A stretch of DNA of 64,000 nt from Bacillota bacterium (lineage in GTDB: Bacteria; Bacillota; Clostridia; Christensenellales; Aristaeellaceae), in assembly GCA_023436585.1 (NCBI GenBank), contig JAEZIN010000012.1, positions 224,744 to 288,743 of the forward strand, written 5' to 3'. Of the stretch, positions 17,001-24,293 are shown in pieces (position 1 is the stretch's first letter; each line of letters opens with the position of its first letter). A model generated the notes under the pieces. The model ran no database searches. It saw only the letters and a list, made by a program, of their open reading frames with translations, and had not been told where the DNA came from. Both the position numbers and the translations under genes were made by a program.

Positions 17001-18659
17001 ATTTCTGATCGGCTCGCAATCGTAGGAAAACACAACGTAATATACAGGCCATTCTTCTTCCTGATCCTGCTTGATAGCCGACTCGCGGGATGAGAGAATG
17101 CGGTAGAGAACCTCCAGCTGCATTTTGATGCTTTCCTCGTCATATAGGAAATTCCGCAGGCTGCTCACCTCATCCGTGGCATTCTGCAGCCAGCGCAGCC
17201 ACGCAAAGCGTTCCTGCTCCGCCTCCGGAAAAATGAAATATAGTTTCAATTCCTTGTGATATTGACGTATGGCCAGGTCCAGAACGGCATTTTTAAGAAG
17301 TTCATACTGCCATATCTTGTTGCCCACGATGCCGACGGCATTCGAATGGTGAAACCGCGACACGATCGGCGCGTTCTCCAGATTCTGATACTTCTGCTCA
17401 ATCTCCTCAGGGATATCCATCAGGGGATCGGCGGTATCCTTATATTCCTGGCGGTTTACCTTGATAGGCGACTTGGAGGCCACGGTGCCTATGCCCAGGC
17501 GCACATCCAGAAAATCGTTGTCCTGAATGGCCCTGTCAAACAGGCCTTTGTCAAAATTGCGGACAGTTGCCAGGTTGTCCTCCATAGGGCGGTAAATCCG
17601 GTGAAGAATGCGGTATTCCTCCTGGCGCTTTTTAACAATCTCCTCTATCTTCTTTTGTATATAGGCAAGATAGGCCTCCTTGCGTTTTGTATCCTTTTCA
17701 TCAAGCTTCTTTTTTGCCCGCTTTCTGTTGATGATGCCAACACCCGTGGACAGCGCCATGGAGGCCACGCTGTAAATCACAAATGTGCCGCCGCCGCCCA
17801 GCATGCCCCGCAGCACAACCACCATGCCAATCATCAGCAGCGGAGGCACGATGGCCATCAGCCAGCTTTCTTCCGGCGGTTCCTGTGTGGGCTTAGGGGG
17901 GAGCACATCGATTTCATAGCTGGGTATGACGTTTTTGATGCGTGTCGAACGCAGGAATATGGGATAGGCAAGTGCGCTTGCCTGTTCATAATAATCCTGA
18001 TACCGGAGGCCGCGGATGATGATGTTCTTTTCGGAGGATGTGAACAGCTGGTTCTTTTTGATACAAAACCCGAAGCCACCCAGAAAGAAAAAGTCGTTAT
18101 CCCGTAGAAGTGAGTTCCCCTCCGCCTTGCAGCCATTGATAAAAACACCGTATTTTGAGTTTTCCTCATGGATGCGCCACTGCATGCCAACACGCTGCAA
18201 AGCAACGGCTTCCTGCATCACCTGGGGATCGGCTAGGTAGATCATGCATCCTGGTCCGCCGCCGATAGTAATCTGCTGCGCGCCGGAAATGTCAATGGCT
18301 CTGCGATAATCCTGGGCGGCCACATCAAAGTCATAAAAAAGTGTTATGGACAGGATGGTATTGTTTTGATTCGCATACTTCACGGTGACGGCGTCGCCAT
18401 GCGAAAGCGCCTTTGCCTCAATGCGCATCAGGCCGTCCATCACCCAGTAGGTGCAGTTTTCAGACGGGCAAAGCTCCCAGCCGGCGTTCTTATGCTGCAG
18501 CTGAATCTCGAAATCCTCCGGAAACGCTTCCCGCTCGTACCGCACCTGGCAATTGCGGGTAGTGCCAATGCATATGGCAGCGCCTCCGCTCATGGGAAGA
18601 GAAACCTCCCGCGTGGATTCGCCGCGTTTCAATAGGAGCTTGCACCGCTGTTCTGCCAT
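14061..18659 (-). CDS. essC: EssC-type FtsK/SpoIIIE motor ATPase of type VII secretion
   Basis: 1532 residues, close to the usual length of Firmicutes EssC. Two N-terminal FHA-like domains (about 1-105 and 110-200; the second keeps a clear FING turn) are followed by two membrane helices (about 263-300), a coiled charged linker and three ATPase domains. Walker A motifs are GTTGSGKS (about 705), GSAQTGKT (about 1038) and GRSKSGKT (about 1320). Walker B of the first is IIIVDEFAEL (about 818); the third domain has MNNIEN in the equivalent place and may not hydrolyse ATP. It powers export of WXG100 and larger substrates across the cytoplasmic membrane. The esaB-like gene lies 11 bases upstream, and the spacing indicates a single operon. 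FHA domains suggest recruitment by threonine phosphorylation. Confidence 0.96.
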   Translation of the reverse strand: MAEQRCKLLLKRGESTREVSLPMSGGAAICIGTTRNCQVRYEREAFPEDFEIQLQHKNAGWELCPSENCTYWVMDGLMRIEAKALSHGDAVTVKYANQNNTILSITLFYDFDVAAQDYRRAIDISGAQQITIGGGPGCMIYLADPQVMQEAVALQRVGMQWRIHEENSKYGVFINGCKAEGNSLLRDNDFFFLGGFGFCIKKNQLFTSSEKNIIIRGLRYQDYYEQASALAYPIFLRSTRIKNVIPSYEIDVLPPKPTQEPPEESWLMAIVPPLLMIGMVVVLRGMLGGGGTFVIYSVASMALSTGVGIINRKRAKKKLDEKDTKRKEAYLAYIQKKIEEIVKKRQEEYRILHRIYRPMEDNLATVRNFDKGLFDRAIQDNDFLDVRLGIGTVASKSPIKVNRQEYKDTADPLMDIPEEIEQKYQNLENAPIVSRFHHSNAVGIVGNKIWQYELLKNAVLDLAIRQYHKELKLYFIFPEAEQERFAWLRWLQNATDEVSSLRNFLYDEESIKMQLEVLYRILSSRESAIKQDQEEEWPVYYVVFSYDCEPIRNHPISQYIEQCKKYGFTFVFFDQYEERIPRGCTEIIRIDEDRRAGTLILTENGDIASRFLFPEVTDTTAKEIVSKMSAIRVVESSLESEMTKSVSLFQLLGILRVDDLDLAGRWRDSKIYKSMSVPLGVKTKNDVVYLDLHEKFHGPHGLVAGTTGSGKSEILQSYVLSMASAFHPHDVGFLIIDFKGGGMANQFLDLPHLLGSITNMEGREVQRSLKSIKAELMRRQSLFAKAGVNHIDAYIRLHKENPREVKVPLPHLIIIVDEFAELKMEQPDFMKELISAARIGRSLGVHLILATQKPAGQVDDQIWSNSKFKLCLKVQTKEDSNEVLKTPLAAEIREPGRAYLQVGNNEIFELFQSAYSGAKVRDISSGSMRNFKIAELNLGGRQKVVYQSSKGNAEESATELQTLVAYTAAYCRQHNIEKLPSICLKPLPDSLVLGDIASSAVQDNRIWATLGIYDDPEMQTQAPLALDLTESNTFILGSAQTGKTVLIQTLIASLARDYTPLQVHAYVLDCGNSLPKTMEQSGIVGGIVHLAEEDSLFNLLNILKKEFISRRNSFGQANVGNYKAYLEAGMSDLPYIFVIIDNVVSFKEYYPELYEEYIQLSREGIGVGLYLIITSSQFSVLSSKVMTGFGTRLSLSLNDSSEYSALFERCHMVPKEIPGRGLIMLEKRILEYQTALCIEGNTERERNQNLVAMLENENLRYGGHRARKIPVIPDLLTAASFYQDYKMARQYHIPLGLSYNTIEPVELDLTDCGLMPIIGRSKSGKTNLVKQILAAIQRTTLFNRTECYIIDSPQQPLEFCHLEYGFVAQYSVDIQDSHAMMAHIVEELEKRQQEIIDSRGNLREEEILKRYPLLLYVAEHPDFMAEVSRSKETMALFGKFAKLSRFKAAILMNNIENVSFSSMNMPELAKKLRDNKQAILFEDLPNLRAYDTPPIKILRQYPKPIVLGDAYIYKGGAVIDKVKTIYLEDNGR

Positions 18660-18670
18660 ATCAGCCTACC

Positions 18671-18916
18671 TCACCGGTCATAATAAAGGATGCTGCCGTT
18701 GCGGATCCCCAGCTCTTCCAATGTCACGGCCCCCCGGACCAACGCAACGGGCTTTTCGGAGTACAGGTATGTTTGGGCGGGATCATTCATATCCAGTGCC
18801 AGGTGGTATGCTTCATTCAGGCCCTCTATCAGCTCTTGCGCGGAAATATCAGAAGGTATCAAGAGGTCAACGGATGTTTTAGAAGAGACGTTTACGAACT
18901 CAACCACAATATTCAT
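18671..18916 (-). CDS. esaB: EsaB/YukD-like ubiquitin-fold protein
   Basis: 81 residues with the beta-grasp pattern of EsaB/YukD: an N-terminal beta hairpin (NIVVEFVNVSS), a central helix (AQELIEGLNEAYHL) and a C-terminal strand ending GIRNGSILYYDR. It lies directly ahead of essC, as in Bacillus and Staphylococcus type VII clusters, where this small cytosolic protein is needed for secretion activity or control. GGGGAGAGGGGAG precedes the ATG. Confidence 0.88.
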   Translation of the reverse strand: MNIVVEFVNVSSKTSVDLLIPSDISAQELIEGLNEAYHLALDMNDPAQTYLYSEKPVALVRGAVTLEELGIRNGSILYYDR

Positions 18917-18935
18917 ATGTACTCCCCTCTCCCCC

Positions 18936-20018
18936 TCACGTATAGGCCAGCCTTCTGCAAAGGCCGCATAATCCGGGATCGGTTACAAGCAGTTCCAGCA
19001 GCTGCCGGTTTTCCACCACAGGGTGATACGGTGTCTGACTTGAAAATGTCAGGACTGCGCCTTTTTTATTCAGAATATCCGCCGTGCAGTCTCGCAGCTG
19101 CTCCTGGTATTTGTTTTGAACAAACAAGAACCGGCTGGCTTTGTCCACATCGATCAGCCCAAGAAAAGCTTCCAGCTTTGCGGCATCGCTTTCGCTTTGC
19201 CCGCATACGATCAGCACTTTGTCACATGACTGCATGAGCTTTACCTTGCTTATATCGAGTATGGAGCTGGAATCCAGCAAGACAAAATCCTTTTCCTTTT
19301 GAGCAATAATCTCTTTGCTTAGAGCCAAGATCCCCGGAATGATGTTTTTCTCCTCCAAATCGGAGGAATTGGCCAGAGGGCGAAGGCAAGGTACAGGCTC
19401 CTGATCCATATTTTCATTCAATTTTACAACCAGGCCGGTTTTGGCGGAAAGGATACCCTTGGCAAAATCATTTTGCAGGTATTCGGGATGATACATCAGG
19501 CGCCCGTGGGTCTGCAGCGCTTCTGTGCTGGCATATAAGGCCCGGTGGCCCATTCCCCTGAGTATTGCGCACAGGGCCAATGCCAAGGTTGTTTTCCCTG
19601 TCCCTCCTGCCGGGGAATACAGCAGGATGGTTTTGGGGAACACGCGCTGCATACTCGCTTCCTGCGCCGGTTTTTCATACAAAATCGCTTCAAAGAGGGC
19701 TTTTATCCCGGAGGCCTTGTGAAAGTAAATGGGCTCGCCCTGGGCATGGACCGCAGGGTTGCCTACCGGAGTTCCCTCCAGCACATAAAGCTGCGCAATA
19801 CAGATGCTCTCAAATGATTCCTTGAACTGCTGATACATTGCGCCATCCACAATAGCCAGTGAAAAGGAGCCGATTTCATGAATCCGCTCAGCAAGCAGTT
19901 CCGGTTGGGAAAAAGAATAGATATCTATTTTGGCCCCGAATGTATTGATTGCTTTAACCTCCAGGTGCTGCAGATACGTAAGGTCATAGGAAGCCAGCAG
20001 AATGCGTTCCGGATCCAT
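18936..20018 (-). CDS. CpaE/TadZ-like MinD-family ATPase
   Basis: 360 residues. Residues 1-115 look like a receiver-type alpha/beta domain (ILLASYDLTYLQHLE) and residues 125-360 like a ParA/MinD ATPase with P-loop SPAGGTGKTTLA (about 133-144) and a Walker B-like FVLLDSSSILD. The same receiver-plus-MinD arrangement occurs in CpaE/TadZ, which localises Tad pilus machines. No pilus gene is present, and the gene sits between the FHA protein and esaB, so a role in positioning or energising the type VII apparatus is inferred. AGGAGG precedes the ATG. Confidence 0.82.
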   Translation of the reverse strand: MDPERILLASYDLTYLQHLEVKAINTFGAKIDIYSFSQPELLAERIHEIGSFSLAIVDGAMYQQFKESFESICIAQLYVLEGTPVGNPAVHAQGEPIYFHKASGIKALFEAILYEKPAQEASMQRVFPKTILLYSPAGGTGKTTLALALCAILRGMGHRALYASTEALQTHGRLMYHPEYLQNDFAKGILSAKTGLVVKLNENMDQEPVPCLRPLANSSDLEEKNIIPGILALSKEIIAQKEKDFVLLDSSSILDISKVKLMQSCDKVLIVCGQSESDAAKLEAFLGLIDVDKASRFLFVQNKYQEQLRDCTADILNKKGAVLTFSSQTPYHPVVENRQLLELLVTDPGLCGLCRRLAYT

Positions 20019-20037
20019 GCAATCCTACCTCCTTGCC

Positions 20038-21384
20038 TCAATAAGCTGCAGACTGTACCAGAAAATCATAAGACGCGATGGATATGACGTCGCCCTTTTG
20101 AAAGGCCACCCTGCGGTGCGGTGGAAGAGGCTGATGGTTGAGATATGTTTTGTTCTTGCTTCCAAGGTCCTCCACGGAATACCGGTTGGCCGACTTGTTA
20201 TATACAATCCTGCAATGGGTGCGGCTGATGGCCTTATCAAAGGGCAGGGCATAGTGACATATGCCATGGGATTCACTTTTGCCGATGACAAACACTGATT
20301 TGTCGATAATGATCTGATGCTTTCGCGGTGTATTGATGCTCACCAACATAATGGATGGAGAAAAAATATCCTGGAACGCCTCCGCAAAATCCTGCTTGCC
20401 CAGCGTATGATCCTTGTCCTTCTTTTTTCTTTTGGGAAAGATGGCGGAAAACCATTGAGGCTTCTTCAGATAAGCGATCGCCGTCATCAATGCTCCCAGA
20501 AGAAAAAGCAGTATGCCGATGACCGGCTGCAGTATCAGGGACACAACAAGGAGCAGTGCATAAGCAACTCCCCCCACCAAAATGACGCCTTGGTACCCGG
20601 CTCTTCCTGTTCCACGGTGCATACCCTGCCCCTTCCCGGGTGCCTTGCCCTTCCCATTTCCCGTTTTTACCGGCGGCCTTTGGGAGTAGGCCGCAGGCGG
20701 TTTTTTGGGGGCTGGGCCGGGCCAGGCCTCAAGGGGCTTCTGCCCGTTCAGCAGCACAGTCTCCTCTGCCTCGTGCGCCTTTGGCTTTTTTTTAAACAGG
20801 TTCATCAGCGAGGTGACCTGCATGTTGGGTGCCAGGACCTCCGCCAGGGAATCCATATTCGCCTTTTGCGATTTTAACAGCATTTGCAGCGGATAAGTCA
20901 AAGGAGATTGAAGCTTGGGACATGCATACAGACACTCCTGCAAGGCTCTGACCAGCTTCATCTCTGCCCTTGGCTGGATTTCGGATTCCACCGACTGCTC
21001 CAAAGGCCAGTAAATCAAAAAGACCATTTCTTCCTTGGGATGTACAAATACCAATTCGAAATCCAGCGATAAATATTCAAGGCTGAGCTGCGGCTGCTCG
21101 CTGACCCACTTGGCCACCTGACATATCTGCGCCAGAAGACCGGTGAAACGCTCTGCGCTTAAGCCCTGCAGTATGGAAGCAAACGATTGATATGGCGCAG
21201 TTTCAAACAATATCTTCCATTGCTTGTTAAATTGAAGCGAATGCATTGGCAGAAAGTGGATTCGGGTCTGGCTCCGTATGCAATCCCCGGCTTCGCTGGA
21301 AATCATGCCATTCTCGGGAAGCACGCCGGAAACACACACCTCATCCACATGAATGTGCAGGTAGTCCTCCAGTGGTAAACTCAT
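20038..21384 (-). CDS. Membrane FHA protein, possible EssB-like component
   Basis: 448 residues from the ATG at 21384, nine bases after AAGGAG. Residues 1-190 form an alpha/beta domain resembling the N-terminal domain (DUF6382-type) seen in other clostridial FHA proteins. A proline/lysine-rich linker (about 215-255) leads to two membrane helices (about 262-303), and a C-terminal FHA domain (about 345-445) keeps the key residues: IGKS, SRTHC and NKTYLN. Both ends face the same side, probably the cytosol. No standard EssA, EssB or EsaA is recognisable in the island, so this protein may take the EssB place, but homology to EssB is not demonstrated. Confidence 0.75.
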   Translation of the reverse strand: MSLPLEDYLHIHVDEVCVSGVLPENGMISSEAGDCIRSQTRIHFLPMHSLQFNKQWKILFETAPYQSFASILQGLSAERFTGLLAQICQVAKWVSEQPQLSLEYLSLDFELVFVHPKEEMVFLIYWPLEQSVESEIQPRAEMKLVRALQECLYACPKLQSPLTYPLQMLLKSQKANMDSLAEVLAPNMQVTSLMNLFKKKPKAHEAEETVLLNGQKPLEAWPGPAPKKPPAAYSQRPPVKTGNGKGKAPGKGQGMHRGTGRAGYQGVILVGGVAYALLLVVSLILQPVIGILLFLLGALMTAIAYLKKPQWFSAIFPKRKKKDKDHTLGKQDFAEAFQDIFSPSIMLVSINTPRKHQIIIDKSVFVIGKSESHGICHYALPFDKAISRTHCRIVYNKSANRYSVEDLGSKNKTYLNHQPLPPHRRVAFQKGDVISIASYDFLVQSAAY

Positions 21385-21411
21385 GCATGGCATCTCCTTG
21401 CACGCAATTCC

Positions 21412-23925
21412 TTACTGGTAACGAACTACCAGCGTATGGTGGCCGATGAGAAGCATATCCCCGCTGTTCAGCTGCTGTTCGCCCATAGAAGGCATGGGCA
21501 TCCCATTGACCATGGTGCCAAGACGGGACTGATCCTTGACCATCAGATGATTGCCCACAAAATACAGTTCACAATGGAGGCGGGATACGCTTCGATCCAT
21601 AGGATCCAGTTTGACCTGTGTATTCTGCCGGCCCACCGCACAGCGGCCGCTGATATTCACCATCTCCGTACGGACCGCGTTGTTGTACCTGATTTCTATG
21701 CTTACGGGCCGCGCCGCCGCAACGTTGTTTCCAACCGTCATCGCATCATCGTCAAATGCGCCGCCGGCCATGGGGGATACCATGGTAGGCAGGTCTCCCC
21801 CCATTTCATCCGCAGATGAAGGAATGTCATAGCTATCCCTGTCTCTTTTCCTTTTCCCCGCAGCCACCAGTAAAATAATCAAAATCACACATACAAGCAG
21901 GATGCCCGCCACCACGGGAATCCACATAGGCAGCGACATGCCGCCGATTTGTAGCGGGGAGACCATAAAGCCCCTGACCTGATCCCCAAGACCAGGAGCG
22001 GGCACCGGCGTAGCAGTAGTTCTGGGGGTATGGGTATTTTCCAGCAGGAAGGTTTGGAAAGCTACGCTGGCACCCACTTCCTTTGCAAGGTTATTGTCCT
22101 CGCAGAAATTATCCTGGGCAAGCTGCGTGGCGTCATCGTATACACCGGGCGTAAAGGAGCTTTCAAAGTAACCAAGCTCTTTCAAAGCGGATTGGATGGA
22201 GAGGACATACCGGCTGTCGTCCCCCTTCTTCACAGCCATATACGCAGGTTCCGGGGTGGGGGTAACGGGAATGGGCGTCGTGCGGGGCTGATGCTGGGTT
22301 TCCAGCAGGAAGATTTGGAAGGACACACTGGCCCCGATTTCCATGGCGAGCTGGTTGTCCTTGCAGAACAGATCCTGCGCAGCCTGCGTTGCTGCGTCGT
22401 AAACGCCGGGCGTGAAGGATGCGTCAAAATAGTTCAGGCTCTTCAGCGCTGATTGCAGCTTGAGAACATATTCATTTTTATCCCCCGGCTTGATATCCAC
22501 ATACAGCGGCTTCGGGGTGGGCGAAGGCGATGGGGTCACAGGCGCGGCCGTCGGTGTGGGCGTGGGCGAAGGCGTTGCCGTGGGATTGGGCAGGCTGTAA
22601 GGCGAGAAAAGAACATCGTATGCTTCCTGGGACAAGCCGTCCATAATCTCCAGATTGTTCATCTGGCAGAAAAGGTCCACGGCGCGCTGCGTTTCATCAT
22701 CAAAGCTGCCGCCCTGGCCGCTGTAGTAGAATAATTCCTGAAGACGGTACTGCACCTTTCGGACTTCCACGCCCTTTTCATCAGGAAGGATAACAGCTAC
22801 TGGACCCGATACGGGCGTTGGCGTAGGCTCCTCTATGACAGGCTCCGGCGTGACGGTCACCTCCGGAGTAGGCGCGGGCGTAATCACAGGGGTAGGTATG
22901 GCGGACAGCAATAGGGAGATATCCTTGCTGCCAAGCTCCGTGGTTGTATCAGAAGCATAAGTAAGGCCGATCGTATACCTGTTGCTGGCGGTGGTGGCCA
23001 ATGTACCCGGCAAGCCGGTAACATCCAGGGTAACACCGCAGATGTTTCCCATGACATCCTTAATTTCAGACGCAATTTGGGAGGCAACAATCAATTGCTT
23101 GTCCCTGTCTTTTGGCACCAAATCAAAGGGAAAACTCCGTCCTTCCGCCTTGCCCAGCAATGCTTCCGTAAGCGAGTTGAAAGCTGTCTCCGCCTCTTTG
23201 GCAGAATTTTGCGTGTTGGCGGAATTGTACAGGCGGATGAGGAATATGGGCATAGGATTGGCAAGATTTACCCTGGTTCCAAGACTATTCAGCTGTGTAC
23301 CGCCGTTTCCGCTGGAATAGTTGTTCAGACCGTCGGAGATCACGATGAGCGCTTTATAGGGCGGCGTGTTCTCATCCGCATCCGTAGCCATAATCAGCCC
23401 CTGGCGGATGGCATCGTATAAGGGGGCATCGTCATCACTTTCCACCGCAAAGCCTTGAACCGTTTTCAAAGCCTCGCTGCGCCCCTGAAAGGGAATCGTT
23501 TCATTCCCGGAGCCTTTTACGGTGATAAAGGCAATCCGGTCCTCATTGTCAAGAAATGTGACCAACTGGGTCAGCAGGCTCTGCAGCACATCCGTTTTAA
23601 TGGTGGCGGAATAGCCCCTGGACAAATCGACTACCACCACATAAGCCTTGCCGCCCTGCTTGCCTGTCATCAAGGTTGCCGGCACAATGTTTCCGCCGAT
23701 GGTGAAGCAGTAGTTGTCCAGGCTTTCAGGCGCGGTGACAGGCTTGTTCTCAAAATCCTTGAACAGAACGCCAACTTCAAGGATACCGGCCGGCTCTTTG
23801 CGCACAAGGTGCACAAACGAGGCCTGACCCAGGCTGTCGGAAGCAGCAGCCAAAGGGCACTGAACCACCAGCAGCAGTGTCAACAGAATAATGGCTACCC
23901 TGTTTCGGACGCATGCAAAGGACAT
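21412..23925 (-). CDS. Secreted VWA / peptidoglycan-binding / membrane / FHA protein
   Basis: 837 residues from the ATG at 23925, nine bases after AAGGGG. Order: signal peptide (1-29, ending PLAAASDS); von Willebrand A domain (about 55-290) with a partly degenerate MIDAS (VVVDLSRGYS, with VISDGLNN later); Pro/Thr linkers; three peptidoglycan-binding-type repeats (about 390-650); one membrane helix (about 665-690, LPMWIPVVAGILL); and a C-terminal cytosolic FHA domain with GRQ, SRLHC and NG conserved. It thus links cell wall outside to phospho-threonine reading inside. The kinase at 1-1689 carries a similar extracellular peptidoglycan-binding-like element. First gene of the island; likely a structural or sensor part of the type VII machine. 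Confidence 0.85.
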   Translation of the reverse strand: MSFACVRNRVAIILLTLLLVVQCPLAAASDSLGQASFVHLVRKEPAGILEVGVLFKDFENKPVTAPESLDNYCFTIGGNIVPATLMTGKQGGKAYVVVVDLSRGYSATIKTDVLQSLLTQLVTFLDNEDRIAFITVKGSGNETIPFQGRSEALKTVQGFAVESDDDAPLYDAIRQGLIMATDADENTPPYKALIVISDGLNNYSSGNGGTQLNSLGTRVNLANPMPIFLIRLYNSANTQNSAKEAETAFNSLTEALLGKAEGRSFPFDLVPKDRDKQLIVASQIASEIKDVMGNICGVTLDVTGLPGTLATTASNRYTIGLTYASDTTTELGSKDISLLLSAIPTPVITPAPTPEVTVTPEPVIEEPTPTPVSGPVAVILPDEKGVEVRKVQYRLQELFYYSGQGGSFDDETQRAVDLFCQMNNLEIMDGLSQEAYDVLFSPYSLPNPTATPSPTPTPTAAPVTPSPSPTPKPLYVDIKPGDKNEYVLKLQSALKSLNYFDASFTPGVYDAATQAAQDLFCKDNQLAMEIGASVSFQIFLLETQHQPRTTPIPVTPTPEPAYMAVKKGDDSRYVLSIQSALKELGYFESSFTPGVYDDATQLAQDNFCEDNNLAKEVGASVAFQTFLLENTHTPRTTATPVPAPGLGDQVRGFMVSPLQIGGMSLPMWIPVVAGILLVCVILIILLVAAGKRKRDRDSYDIPSSADEMGGDLPTMVSPMAGGAFDDDAMTVGNNVAAARPVSIEIRYNNAVRTEMVNISGRCAVGRQNTQVKLDPMDRSVSRLHCELYFVGNHLMVKDQSRLGTMVNGMPMPSMGEQQLNSGDMLLIGHHTLVVRYQ

Positions 23926-24067
23926 TGACGACATCCCCTTTTTCTATATACACATTGTGGAATGATATTTCCCAAAAGATAGGGCGAATTATATGGAAAA
24001 CGGCCACTTTGCCATGACTTGGAAATACTATATCAGATAAAGGAGCATAATGCAATATTTTGCTGGT

Positions 24068-24096
24068 ATTTTACTAGAAATATTGGGATTTAACAA
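24068..24096 (-). promoter_or_regulatory. Candidate sigma-A promoter of the type VII island
   Basis: On the minus strand, TTGTTA (24096-24091), a 17-base spacer and TAAAAT (24073-24068). A second candidate, TTGCAT-17-TATAGT, lies at 24055-24027. Both point toward the VWA/FHA gene. This is consensus matching only. Confidence 0.4.
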
Positions 24097-24115
24097 AATA
24101 ATTGGGATTATGAGG

Positions 24116-24144
24116 TAGACATACATATTGTTCCGTGATACAAT
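24116..24144 (+). promoter_or_regulatory. Candidate sigma-A promoter of the MBG-repeat gene
   Basis: TAGACA (24116-24121), a 17-base spacer and TACAAT (24139-24144), giving a leader of about 140 bases before the ATG at 24294. Confidence 0.5.
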
Positions 24145-24293
24145 GCAAACATTGGAAAAATATCCTTTTAAGTAGGAATGCCCTTCAGACCAGCTGTAAG
24201 CGAAGTTACCGTCCGGGGGACATACAAACACGCCTTTTGGCCAAACAAGTTTTACTGCAACCCATTACAAAGATTTGTAGGGAGGTCATTTGC

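Larger units (their letters stand above)
23926..24293. other. AT-rich divergent intergenic region
   Basis: This 368-base stretch separates the type VII island (minus) from the MBG-repeat gene (plus). It is markedly more AT-rich than the coding DNA and holds candidate promoters for both directions, listed separately. The plus-strand leader of about 140 bases shows a few short hairpins, but no riboswitch class I can name. Confidence 0.6.

Noticed and set aside
23988..23993. Perfect minus-strand TATAAT near the VWA/FHA gene
   Set aside because: No acceptable -35 element lies 16-18 bases upstream; the candidate at 24068-24096 is better.
24145..24293. Possible riboswitch in the leader of the MBG gene
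   Set aside because: Words recalling cyclic-di-GMP aptamers were looked for, but conserved core positions are absent.
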